The position numbers and the translations under genes were made by a program. From Nicotiana tabacum (taxonomy: Eukaryota; Streptophyta; Magnoliopsida; Solanales; Solanaceae), in assembly GCF_000715075.1 (NCBI RefSeq), contig NC_134101.1:152507584-152571583 (forward strand): 64,000 bases of DNA, given 5' to 3'. This document shows, one piece after another, positions 1-10,495 of the stretch. A model generated the notes under the pieces. That model was not told the origin of the DNA. It did not search any database and saw only the letters and a list, made by a program, of their open reading frames with translations. How positions within the stretch are numbered: position 1 is the first letter of the stretch; each line of letters starts with the position of its first letter.

Positions 1-476
1 AGAAAAAACATCTCAAAGTGTAGTTGGCAGTTAGGCATCTACCTGGAGAAGCGGAAAACATCTCAGATTACAATTCAAAGCGGCAATAAGGGGATTCCAT
101 CGGGAGAATACAAGTCAACAAGGCAACAAGAACCACCAGAGCAAGGCTGAAGTTATATATAGGATTTTGTAATGCATAGATCATAGTATAGTCTAGCTTC
201 TTTTCATTTTATCATAGTGTAATAAGGGGATGCAGTAAGTACTAGCAGCCGCAACAACAACAGTGAAATCACAGCTTCATGGTAGTTCCAGCTACCAAAC
301 ATTCCTAAACTACACTCACCTGATTCCTTTTTAGCCAAGGATATGTAGGCAACCTCAGAAGCAGGGTGCGGTCAAATCTTTCAAAAATGCTTCCCACGGA
401 GTATTCAAACGGGCAAAAATCGCTCACTTTATCTTTGCACGAAAACTCTTCGTGTTTCCGGGCAAAGAGGGGCAGC
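1..476 (+). mobile_element. Ogre/Tat-type element, 3' end of internal region
   Basis: Non-coding tail of an Ogre/Tat-lineage Ty3/gypsy element. It ends in a purine-rich tract directly before an LTR that starts TGTGAGCACGTGA. It carries the motif GGATATGTAGGCAACCTC (339-356), which recurs almost unchanged near the other end of the internal region (5095-5112). The segment GCACGAAAACTCTTCG then CGGGCAAAGAGG (438-469) is a short inverted pair (CTTTGCACG / CGGGCAAAG) just upstream of the LTR. No coding frame is supported. The lineage call rests on LTR length, the primer-binding site and remembered Ogre tails. Confidence 0.75.
462..476 (+). other. Polypurine tract of Ogre-type element
   Basis: GCAAAGAGGGGCAGC lies immediately 5' of the LTR start TGTGAG at 477. 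In LTR retrotransposons this tract primes plus-strand DNA synthesis. Its presence shows that the LTR at 477 is a 3' LTR with respect to the sequence on its left. Confidence 0.75.
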
Positions 477-1090
477 TGTGAGCACGTGATTTTTTCCCTA
501 TATGAATTAATCCCACAAATTCAAAACAAAATAATTTTTCCGTTGTTTGCAATTTCGTAGATTTTTCGTAGCATTTCTGTTAATTGTTTGCATTTGTCTG
601 TGCATGTGTTTTGAAAAAATACAAAATATGTTGCATTTTCCATTTAGCATTTAATTTTACATTTTTAGATTAATTAACAAATTAGTTTTTTTATAAGAAA
701 TAGAAAAATCACAAAAAAATTTGGCACTTTTTAAATTTAGTTTTCGCATTTTGGTAGTTTTTCCTTTAATTTATTTTTTAAGTAATTGTGATAATTATTA
801 TTTAGAGTTAATTAATTTAATGTGGTAGGATTAATTTGATTTAGGATTTAGTTTAGGTTTTTATTTTAGTTTTGAAAACAAAAAAGAGAAAAGAAGGAAA
901 AGAATAAACTTTAAAAGGGACAAGCATTGAATCAGATTTTGGGCCGTTTTTATTTCAGTTCTGTCAAGCCCAACCGAATGCTCCCTTAAACCCGTTAAAC
1001 CCGCCCAATCCAGGCCCAGACCCGCCTCTAATACCCGGTCCGCCCCCACCAGTAACTAAACGGCGCTGTTTCTTTGCTTTCCATCACAGT

Positions 1091-1142
1091 CGTTGATCTC
1101 ATGTGATCCAACGGTTGTGAACTGGGCACCGACAAATATAAA
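1091..1142 (+). promoter_or_regulatory. Putative Ogre LTR promoter: palindrome plus TATA-like site
   Basis: CGTTGATCTCATGTGATCCAACGG (24 bases, 1091-1114) is an imperfect palindrome with arms CGTTGATC / GATCCAACG. About 20 bases downstream is AAATATAAAT (1133-1142), a TATA-like site, followed by a C-run and a CT-rich leader. The same palindrome occurs at matching places in the other two Ogre-type LTRs of the window (48583-48606; 63711-63734 and 63847-63874). The promoter role is inferred from position only. Confidence 0.45.
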
Positions 1143-3557
1143 TCTGTCTGAAAGTTACCCCCCCCCCCCCATCTCTCATCTCTCTCACACCCTTCAGAGA
1201 ACACCCCGGCAAAACCCTAGCCGCCACCACTCCCACCACTCAGAAACCCAGCGGCACCACCTCCTTTCATCCTCAAAATCACACCAGACAACCACCTCCC
1301 TCTCCTCATCTCGAATCCCCACCCCGTTTGCTTCAAATCCCCCTGGAGTTTCTCAAATTTTAGATCAAAGACTCAGACACTAAGTCTCCAAAACATAAAT
1401 CAGTGGTCGTGTTGAAGATATGAAGTCGGAAGGGGTTTTATGCATGTGTTTTCATTTGAGAACACGTGATTAAAACACATTCCGGTTCAAATAGGAGATT
1501 GCCGGAGGTCTATCCCAAGCTTGGCCGTTCCTTTAGGTATCTTTGTGAATTTTCTTTGTTTCCACCTTTTGTTTTAGTCACCTCTTCGTCTATTTCTGAT
1601 TCCTCTCTTTTCTTTCTGTTTTTTTAAATCATTTTCTTGCTCGCATGTTAGGATTGGGTCATAGTACTGCCTTTGTTATTAGGCTATTCGTTGTCTTGGT
1701 TTGATTTTGTTTAATTTTAGTTTCGTGGGATTCGTAATAGCAGGAGTTTATAACTCCGTTGGCTCATTTGCTTTTGGGTTTGGCTGTTTCAATTTAGGAT
1801 CTGGGCTCCGCAGGTCAGGAGCCCATAAAGGGGAAGGCTCAAATCTGGCTGTCCAACCCACGGGTTAGGTGTGGGATTTGGGTTGAATTTGAATTATAAT
1901 CTGAAGGGTAAATAACCTAAAATATAAGGGTAGTTCAGGGTTTTGGGGATAGGGAATCTTTTGGTAACTGAACTAGGAAGCTTCCTAGAAGCTGGGGTGG
2001 GGGCTATTTTGAAATTCTGAGGCTTACACTAGGGATTTCTAAGCTAAAATGAAAATTTCAGAAGGTTTTAAGTGCAATTTTGAACTCTTAGAGGCTGCCC
2101 TAGTAGCTTTCCTATAAAGGCATTGTTACTTAGAGCTCAAGTCAGATTTTTTGAGAGCTGGAAATCCAGAAAATACAGAAACGAAAAACGGCTGAGTCTT
2201 CTTCTAAATTTTTAAAAAAAAATGCTGAAAAATGCTTGAGTTAGGCTTGGTTTTGGTCATGTGAGTCCTTCGAATAGTTGATAATTTCTAAAAGCTTCTG
2301 AGGTCGTGTATCTGGGCTTGAGAAGATTTCGAATTGGTTTGAAGCTTTAGTTTCATTTGCTGTTCATATCACTATTCCATTGCTGAAATTTGGTTGTTCT
2401 CTTCTGGTCCATTTTGAGTTCATTTCCTGTTGTTTTACTACTGTAATTAGGTACTCTTTTACACCTCATGGATATGTGAAATAAAAGGATTTGAAGCTAT
2501 GCTACAAGGCCAAAGCTCGTGTAACATTGCCTCTTCTTTTACATGTTACATTCTCGCTGCAATTTCATGTTAATCCATAATACGTATCGCCTTTTGTCAT
2601 GTAACTCATTTAGTGATTTCAATTGTTTCCTTTAAGTCCCATTTGTAAATGGGGAGAACAATTTTATTTTATTCGATTTGGTTTGTGAATAGTTTAAGTT
2701 TCTGTTCATATGTATGGATTGTAGGGAGTTAATGTAATTTTAGAAGAATAAGAATGTTCTATATCTGCTTTAGGTTGAGAAATCAGTATTGTTGAGGGAA
2801 CTTGTCTGAACATGTCCAAATTGACGCTCCTAAGGTTTGTATCAGAAATTGTCATGATAAAGTTCATCTAGTGTTATATCTGTTGTTTGGAAATCATGTA
2901 GTGCTCTACTTCGTTAAATCGTTGATGATTTTTAAAGTCATCACTTAGTTTACAATCACTTGGATAACAATGGTTTGGGTGATGACCTTAAGGGTCAAGC
3001 TATGCATTGATTTATTTATAGTATGAGTTTAAGCATGTTAGTTTGAGATGGATGTTCAGATTCATATTTGTTTGTTGGGATGATCTTATAGGATTTCGTT
3101 TGTCAATTATATATCTTGAATAAAAGGTTTTAAGTCAATTTCAAATCTTGGAATTGTCCTTTGAAATTAGTTGGAAATTGATTCACGCGTGATTGACAAA
3201 TGATTTGTTTGTTATTGGAAGTCTTGTTGGGCTTGTGCCAATAATCCTGATTTTATGTGTTATTTGCGTACTTGGGGATTCGACCTCGAGTCCCGCCCTA
3301 TTTAGCCTGAGTTTTCTCAAAGATTTGGGCTATTATCTGGGCCTCAGGCCACGAAACCATCTGAAATGGAGCTACAGGACCTCATCAGGTATTGGCCTGC
3401 CTCTTCATTTCCATTTCAGCGCCGTTGTTGGGCCCAAACCATTTCCTTCAAATAGTCAGCCCTTATTCCTCTTTAAAAACGGTCCTCTTTTAATTATTGG
3501 AACATTAGTAGAATTACAATCCCATTAAGGTTTAAATAACTAGATTCCTTTAATAGT

Positions 3558-3820
3558 TGAGGTGAGTCATATTAAATAACGAAAAATAGTTATGGCCCTC
3601 AAAAGCTTAGTTTGAATTCCATTTAAAATTGGAATTGAGGTGCGCTGTGCCAAATAAAATCTCAAAATGCATGGCCCTCACTTAATTAATATTATAAATT
3701 TTTAGAAATCGAGGTGTGCCATTTAGTTGAAATTTCCATGGCCCTCGCAAAGTTGAAAGAGCGTAGTTGCTTTAGGCACGCTATATAAAAATTATTTTCT
3801 TAAACTCGGGTGTGCATTTC
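3558..3820 (+). repeat. Degenerate tandem repeat in Ogre LTR
   Basis: About three diverged units of 67-80 bp. Each begins GAGGTG(T/C)G and contains ATGGCCCTC (3592, 3671 and 3738). A fourth, weaker start GGGTGTGC lies near 3808. Adjacent units share little outside these two blocks, so the array is old. Confidence 0.6.
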
Positions 3821-4297
3821 ATGTGACCCAAATCCAATTCTCAACAATGTTAAATAAAATGTGTCGCGGACCGCAGGTTCATTTCATGTGGCGTGGTTCA
3901 AGGTGTATTTTAGATGACGTTGAAATCTTCCTTAAAATAATTAAAAGCGATTTAAGTTAATATGCACATAGGTTCAAAATTATTTTTAAAATCAGATAAT
4001 TAAGCCGAATATGACAGTTGCGCGACCGTGCTAGAACCACGAAACTCGGGAATGCCTAACACCTTCTCCCGGGTTAACAGAATTCCTTACTCGGATTTCT
4101 GGTTCACGGACTATAATACAGAGTCCATCTTTTCCTCGATTCGGGATTTGAACCGGTGACTTGGGACACCATAAAATTATCCCAAGTGGCGACTCTGAAT
4201 TTTCAAATAAATAATCATGTTTCGGTTGTCACTTAAATTGGAAAAAACTCCCTTACATCCCTTACGGGGTATAGGTATAAAGGAGGTGTGACAGCTC

Positions 4298-4337
4298 TGG
4301 CGACTCTGCTGGGGATCGAACCTAGAATCTCTGGTTC
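4298..4337 (+). other. Primer-binding site of Ogre-type element, tRNA-Arg-like
   Basis: TGGCGACTCTGCTGGGGATC begins four bases after the LTR end. Its reverse complement ends in CCA and reads as a tRNA 3' half: GGTTCGATCCCCAG is a TpsiC arm, followed by acceptor-strand CAGAGTC, discriminator G and CCA. Complementarity appears to run on through the variable loop into the anticodon stem, to about 4337, well beyond the usual 12-18 bases. Ogre elements are known to use tRNA-Arg; the isoacceptor here is remembered, not searched. Confidence 0.75.
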
Positions 4338-5445
4338 AGGGTTCAAAATTCGAGCTTAGATAAATTGTTATATTTGGCTTTATCCGATTTTGTTACATGC
4401 CTAATGTGCTAAGTAGTGCTTTTACCGCTTTGATATTATCTGAAATATATATAAACTGTTACGAAACCCTTCTCTTCTCATCTTCGGGGATGTGCTCGCT
4501 GGTCGAGACTCCCTATTCTGTTAGTGTCATACCTTGAAATAAGAAAGAGGCTCGGACAAGTTACTAAGCCGGATGTCCTTTTGGTTTCCGGTACGTAGCC
4601 CCCTCCTCGGCTCGAGTTGTCCGCTCGGGTACACAGTCTAGAACATATACCCAGGTTTTGAACCTAGAATAACTCAGCCTCATGCTGGATCCCTAGCAGG
4701 AATGCTTGTTTGCATCATGTGCATTTTGACTTTGGAGACTCAACACAGGGGTTGGGTCTGTCTAGGATAGGTGTACCCGAAATGTAAAGACCATTATGAT
4801 GCATTTTATTTGCTACTTGTGTATTCATTTGCTTTAGATTTGCATGTTGACCGGCTTATAAGGAAACATTATAAGGGTTAATGAGATTGTTGAGAGGGAT
4901 AAGTGTCTGTTTTGAAAAACCAATGTCTCAAACATACCGAAACTCTGCCGAAATTTTGAAAAAAGAGAGAGAATTTTGTAGTTTTCAAAGAAAAGAAAAA
5001 ATAGGGAAAATCTTTGTTTTTTAGAAAGGAAAAATAATTGGTTTTATTTTGAAAAATTTTCCCGAACTATGCCAGTTTGATTCCCACCGGATGTGGGATA
5101 CGTAGGCAACCCCTATCGGGTCCAACTTCCTTTTTGCAAAAATAGCCCAAAAGAACAAATATGTTACTTTTATTTGAAAATAATTAGGGTGACGTCATTC
5201 TTGTCAGAAATAGCCGAATGTCCCTAAAAGGGCGCCGAAAGGTTGCTTTTGCAAGAACAACCACCTGTGATCATTTCATTTTAAGGTTTTCACCGGTTAG
5301 CCAACACAGCCTTAAAATCTTCGACTCCGAGGTGCTGAAAGGTCGTATTTGCAAAACGGATTTTATTTTTAATGAAAAAGTGTCAATTTGTTTTTGAGTC
5401 AATTGAATCGTGATGTTTACTTAACCACCCTAATAAATGTGCAGA
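4338..5445 (+). mobile_element. Ogre-type 5' leader
   Basis: Non-coding internal leader between the primer-binding site and ORF1. It includes the GGGATACGTAGGCAACCC motif (5095-5112) shared with the 3' tail at 339-356. It also has two related stretches, GCGCCGAAAGGTTGC near 5231 and GAGGTGCTGAAAGGTCG near 5330. I see no gene in this 1.1-kb stretch. Confidence 0.65.
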
Positions 5446-5854
5446 ATGAGCACAAGTCGGAATTTGCCAATAACAGTCGTGAACAAGATCCCTTTGGAGT
5501 TGCATATGTGGTGGGATGATTTGGGTAAATCGGGACAAGACACGGTCAATTGTTGAAGTTTAATCCCAGGGGGGACGTCATAAAGGCGTTGGTTACATTT
5601 TGGGACCCGGCCCACAAAGTATTTCATTTCTCAGATTTTGAACTTACCCCAACATTGGAATAAATAGCCGGATATATTGGGAATCCCAAAGTTCCCCTGA
5701 GACACTAGTACCTGATTGCTCCAAGGGCCGTAGCCGTCCACAGGTTCTTATCCTTTTTGAAAATAAGCAGGGGGGTCCACAACCCAAACTTGACAACTGG
5801 TTTTTGTACTTTGAAATTTACATACAACAGATATAAGGAGTTAGAAAATGAGTT
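5446..5854 (+). pseudogene. Ogre ORF1 remnant, frameshifted and truncated
   Basis: The first ATG after the leader opens a 36-codon frame (start MSTSRNLPITVVNKIP) that ends at an early stop near 5554. The coding sense continues in another frame from about 5557, with residues such as FWDPAHKVFHFSDFE and IAPRAVAVHRFL, interrupted by at least two more stops near 5660-5705. This resembles the extra ORF1 that Ogre/Tat elements carry upstream of gag; its function is unknown. The frame runs straight into the LTR of chromovirus A near 5855, so the rest of ORF1, gag and pol are missing. Identity is moderately sure; the breakage is clear. Confidence 0.55.
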
Positions 5855-6843
5855 AGAAATCATTTACCAACGTTTTGGAGAAGAAGGATTGTTTGAAAAA
5901 TCGCCTCTTATGTTTTTGGGGGTTTGAAAAGTGAAAAATAACTGAAATTCCCGTTTATTTATACCACTCTCAGACCCCCTGTGCGGACCGCATCAAATGG
6001 ACCGCGGCCGCACAGGCCTCCCTGAAGACCTGCAGTTCAACACCCTGTGCGGACCGCACAAAGACGACTGCGGCCACGCTGGCCCCTCTGCGGTTGCACG
6101 CGATTTCTCACGGACCGCACTAAAGAGTTCAGAGACCTGAAACTTCCTGAACCTGCAACATTTGACTTTCTAAGCCTAAGGCATCCCAGAACCTACTCGA
6201 AACTCACCCGAGCCCTCGAAACTCCAACCCAAGTATACAAACAACCTTAAAAACATCCTACATACATTTTCGTGTAATCAAATCACCAAAATAACATCAT
6301 GAACATCGAATTAAATCTCAAGATCAATGAAATTTCTCAAAACTCTTCTAAACATCAAATTTCTCAATTAAGGTCCGGATCACGCCAAACGATATCCGTT
6401 TTTAACCAAATTTCACAAGAATGACTCAAGTCATATATAAGACCTGTACCGGGCACTGGAACCAACATACGAGCCCGATACCATTGCTTTATAATCAGTT
6501 TTCATTTCAAATTTCCTTAAACAATTTCACTTAAAAATTCATTTCTCGGGCTTGGGACCTTGGAATTCGATTTCAGGCATACGCCCAAGTCCCATATTTT
6601 CCTACGGACCCTCCGGGACTGTCAAATCATGGGTCCGAATCCGTTTACCCAAAATGTTGACCTAAGTCAAATTTATTTATTTTAACATCAAAACTTAATA
6701 TTTTTCATAGAGTTTCATATTTAAGCTTTCCGGCTACGCGCCCGGAAAGCGCATGCAAATCGAGGCAACTCTAATGAGGTATTCAAGGCCTCGGAGACAC
6801 AGAAATCAATTGAAATCAAGTGATGACCCTTTGGGTCGTCACA
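5855..6843 (-). mobile_element. Chromovirus A, 3' LTR (truncated)
   Basis: On the minus strand this starts TGTGACGACCCAAAGGGTCA, right after a polypurine tract, and runs leftward for about 1 kb before meeting Ogre ORF1. It keeps the conserved LTR blocks TCGGGCTTGGGACC (plus strand, about 6546) and CACCCGAGCCCTCG (about 6205). It also has a GC-rich array of TGCGGACCGCA-like palindromes (5982-6120). The 3' third of the LTR, including the GGCGCCATCACG end block, is missing. The left boundary is good to about 20 bases. Its palindrome unit differs from that of the right-hand LTR, so the two may not be a true pair. Confidence 0.75.
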
Positions 6844-6859
6844 TTCTTCACCTCTAAAA
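6844..6859 (-). other. Polypurine tract of chromovirus A
   Basis: Minus-strand TTTTAGAGGTGAAGAA abuts the LTR start TGTGACGACC. The polyprotein stop codon TAG (6856-6854) lies inside the tract. The same arrangement (TTTTAGAGGTGGAGAA) occurs in elements C and G. Confidence 0.75.
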
Positions 6860-8137
6860 CAACCGTTCATCCTCGAATGGACATAAGAAGGTAGTACCTG
6901 AGTCGGTGAAAAGATGAGGATAATGGCTACGCATATCGAACTCGGACTCCCAGGTTGGCGCTTCAGGAGGCTGACCTCTCCAATGAACACAAATCGAAGG
7001 AAAACTCTTCGATCTCAACTAACGGACCTGCCAGTCTAGAATAGCCATCGGCTCCTCCTCATAAGACAAGTCCTTGTCCAATGGGACAGTGCTAAAATCT
7101 AACACGTGGGATGGATTGCTGTGATACTTCCGAATCATGGACACATGAAATACTGGATGCACGGCTGATAAGCTAGGAGGCAATGCAAATCTATAAGCCA
7201 CCTCTCCCACTCGATCAAGAATCTCAAATGGACTAATGAACCTAGGGCTAAGCTTGCCCTTCTTTCCGAATCTCATCACTCCCTTCATAGGGGACACTCG
7301 GAGCAATACCCGCTCACTAACCATAAAAGCCACATCTCGAACCTTGCGGTCTACATAACTCTTCTGCCTAGATTGAGCTGTACGAAGCCTATCCTGAATA
7401 ATCCCGACCTTTTCAAAGGCCTCCTGAACCAGATCTGTACCCAACAACCGAGCCTCTCCCGGCTTAAACCACCCAACCGGAGATCGACATCTCCTACCAT
7501 ACAAAGCCTCATAAGGAGCCACCTGGATACTCGTCTAGTATTTGTTATTGTAGGAAAACTCTGCTAAAGGCAAAAACTGATCCCACGAGCCTCCAATGTC
7601 AATGACACAGGCTCGAAGCATATCTTCCAAAATTTGATTAGTCTGGTCGGACTACACGTCCGTCTGAGAATGAAATGTTGTACTCAACTCAATCTGAGTG
7701 TCCAACTCTCGCTGAACTGCTCTCCAGAAACGCGAGATAAACTGCGTACCTCGGTCCGAAATGATAGATACAGGAACGCCATGAAGACAAACAATCTCTT
7801 GGATATAGATCTGAGCTAACCTCTCCAATGAATAGGAGACTACCACAGGAATGAAATGCGTTAACTTGGTCAGCCTATCAACAATGACCCAAACTGGGTC
7901 GAACTTCTTCCGAGTCAGCGAAAGTCTAGTAACGAAGTCCATAGTGATCCGCTCCCACTTATAATCGGGAAGCTCAATCCTCTGAAAGAATCCACCAGGC
8001 CACTGATGCTCACACTTAACCTGCTGACAATTCAAACATTGAGCCACATATGCAACAATATCCTTCTTCATTCTATGCCACCAATAATGCTGCCGCAAAT
8101 CCTGATACATCTTTGCGGCACCCGGATGAATAGAGTA
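6854..8137 (-). pseudogene. Chromovirus A integrase with chromodomain-like tail
   Basis: Integrase inserts the cDNA into host DNA. In order on the minus strand: the zinc-binding region with CLNC (about 8035-8025), catalytic-core motifs TMDFV and ISDRG, the LPLAEF-type block that carries the third acidic residue, then the MAPYEALYGRRCRSPVGW and [20 protein letters not shown] blocks typical of Tekay/Del integrases. The tail ILDWQVR...HWRGQPPEAPTWE...YPHLF is chromodomain-like. Stops break it just after QTDV (7652), at the Tyr-Tyr-Asn region near 7538, and after ILDWQVR (7019). It cannot yield a full enzyme. Confidence 0.85.
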
Positions 8138-9557
8138 CTAGAAACTATGGGCCTCATCTAAAATTAACTCTCGAAGCCCATCCACGTTAGGCACACAAAC
8201 TCGACCCTGCAATCTCAAAACTCCATCATTAACTAAGGTAACCTGCTTAGCACCTCCAAGCTGCACCGTGTCTCTAAGGACACACAAATGGGGATCATCA
8301 AACTGTCGATCGCGGATACACTCCAATAATGAAGAACGAGCGACTGTGTAAGCTAATACTCGAATAGGCTCAGAAATATCCAACCTCATAAACCGATTGG
8401 CCAAAGCCTGAACATCCAAAGCAAGCGACCTCTCACCGACCGGAATATAAGCAAAACTGCTTATACTGGCTGACTTTCTACTCAAAGCATCGGCCACCAC
8501 ATTGGCCTTTCCTAGGTGATATAAGATAGTGATATCATAATCCTTCAACAACTCCAACCATCTCCTTTGCCTCAAATTCAACTCCTTTTGCTTGAACAAA
8601 TACGGAAGACTCTTGTGATCAGTGAACACCTCACATGCCACGCCATATAGATAATGCCTCCAAATCTTCAATGCGTGAACAATGGCTGCCAACTCTAAAT
8701 CATGAACCCCAGATAGTTTTTCTCGTGAATCTTCAACTACCTTCAAGCGTAGGCAATGACCTTGCCATCCTGCATCAACACTGCGCCAAACCCAATACAG
8801 GAAGCATCACAATAAACTGTGTAAGGCCTTAAACCTGTGGGCAAAGCTAACACTGGTGCCGTAGTCAGATCTATCTTGAGCTTCTGAAAGCTCTCCTCAC
8901 ACTTGTTCGACCATCTGAACTGGGAACCCTTCTGGGTCAACCCTGTCATTGGGGCTGCAATAGATGAGAACCCCTCCACGAACCGATGGTAGTAGCCTGC
9001 CAATCCCAAGAAACTCCGAATCTCTGAAGCTGATGCTGGTCTAGGCCAGTTCTTGACTGCCTCAATCTTCTTCGGATCAACTTGAATACCCTCTCCTGAT
9101 ACGACATGACCCAGGAATGCAACTGAACTCAACTAGAACTCACACTTCGAGAACTTAGCATATAATTGACTATCCTTCAGAGTCTGAAGAACCACTCTGA
9201 CATGCTGCTCGTGCTCCTCTTGGCTGAGGGAATATATCAAGACATCATCAATAAAGACTATCACGAACGAGTCCAAATAAGGCCTGAACACTCGGTTTAT
9301 CAAATCCATAAAAGCTGTTGGGGCATTTGTCAACCCGAATGACATAACCAAGAATTCATAATGCCCGTACCGAGTGCGGAAAGCTGTCTTAGGGACATCG
9401 GATGCCCTAATCCTCAACTAATGGTAGCCAGATCTCAAGTCAATCTTTGAAAATACCTTGGCACCCTGAAGCTGATCGAACAAATTATCAATCCTCGGTA
9501 GTGGATACTTATTCTTGATGGTGACATTGTTCAACTACCGGTAATCAATGCACATTC
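8138..9557 (-). pseudogene. Chromovirus A reverse transcriptase-RNaseH
   Basis: The RT core frame (9417-9133) keeps [15 protein letters not shown] and the catalytic FIDD box ([10 protein letters not shown]), the Ty3/gypsy form of YxDD. The next frame (9132-8743) has [17 protein letters not shown] and YCDAS, the start of RNaseH. The third (8746-8138) has [25 protein letters not shown] and the ADALSRK end of RNaseH, then the linker towards integrase. A stop separates 9417 from the upstream fingers (about 9557-9418), another separates RT from RNaseH, and a frameshift lies near 8745. Domain content is complete but the frame is broken. Confidence 0.85.
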
Positions 9558-10495
9558 TCATCGAACCATCCTTTTTCTTAACATCCTTTTTCTTACAAGC
9601 AAGTCTTGCAACTGTTCCTTTGACTCTTTCAACTCCGGCGAGGCCACACGATATGGCGAGACAGAAATGGGCTGGGTGCCTGGAGCCAAATCAATGAAAA
9701 AGTCAATATCCCTGTCGGGCGGCATACCCGGCAGGTCTGAAGGGAATACCTCAGGAAACTCACGAACAATGGGCACAGAATCAATAGAGGGAACCTCCGC
9801 ACTAGAATCAAGAACATAAGCTAAATAGGCCAAGCACCCCTTTTTGACCATACGCCGAGCCTTCACATAAGAAATAACGCTACGGGTAGAATGACCAGGA
9901 GTTTCTCTCCACTCTAAACAGGGCATACCCGGCAAAGCTAAGGTCATAGTCTTGGCATGACAGCCCAAGATAGCATGGTAAGGTGATAACCAATCCATCC
10001 CTAAAATAATATCGAAGTCGATCATGTCTAAAAGCAACAAATCTACACGAGTCCCAAGACCCCCAATCACCATAATACCAAAACGATGGACTCGATCAAC
10101 CACAATAGAATCACCCACTGGTGTAGACACATAAACATGAACACTCAATGAATCACTAGGCATGATTAGATACGGTGCAAAATAAGATGACACATACGAG
10201 TATGTCACCTGGATCAAATAACACCGAAGCATCCCTATCACAAACCAGAACCGTACCTGTAATAACTGCATCTGAAGCCTCAGCCTCGGTCCTGACTGGG
10301 AGAGCATAATATCGGGCTGGGCCCCACCACCCTGAACTACCTCTCTGGGACAGCCTGCAACTGGTTGGACTCCACTTCTGGCGGCCTGAGCTCTACCTCT
10401 AGGACCTCTACCTCCACCTCTAGCACCTCTACCCCCACCTCTAGCTGGGTGGGCGGGCTGTGGAACATCTGGTGCCTGAACCCCCACCTCCACGC
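9558..10495 (-). pseudogene. Chromovirus A gag C-terminus and protease
   Basis: Gly/Arg-rich linker (GGGRGARGGGRGPRGR) as found after the zinc knuckle in this clade, then a retropepsin-like domain with VSTPVGDSIVVDR and DFDIILGMDWLSPYHA, then the pre-RT block FPEVFPSDLPGMPPDRDIDF. The protease active site, normally Asp-Pro-Gly-Ser-Thr here, is destroyed by a small deletion near 10215: the region reads LIQVTYSYVSS in the open frame, while DPG sits in another. The gag N-terminus and zinc knuckle are absent. The open frame continues upstream to 10718, but that extension is LTR sequence. Confidence 0.8.

Larger units (their letters stand above)
477..4293 (+). mobile_element. Ogre/Tat-type LTR, 3.8 kb
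   Basis: Starts TGTGAGCACGTGATTTTT and ends GGTGTGACA, giving the canonical TG...CA. It is bounded on the left by a polypurine tract and on the right by a tRNA-like primer-binding site. A length near 3.8 kb fits Ogre, whose LTRs are unusually long. It contains an imperfect palindrome at 1091-1114, a TATA-like site, a C-rich then CT-rich leader (about 1150-1200) and a decayed tandem repeat near 3560-3820. The region around 4020-4200 (CTCGGGAATGCCTAACACC) resembles the 3' part of solo LTR I near 52030. A second LTR of the same family starts at 63174. Confidence 0.85.

Noticed and set aside
1093..1383. Proline/serine-rich open frame as a small gene
   Set aside because: It lies in the C-rich, CT-rich leader of the Ogre LTR; composition alone explains the frame.
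4298..4337. A tRNA gene
   Set aside because: Only the 3' half of a tRNA is mirrored, it is antisense, and it sits right after an LTR, so it is a primer-binding site.
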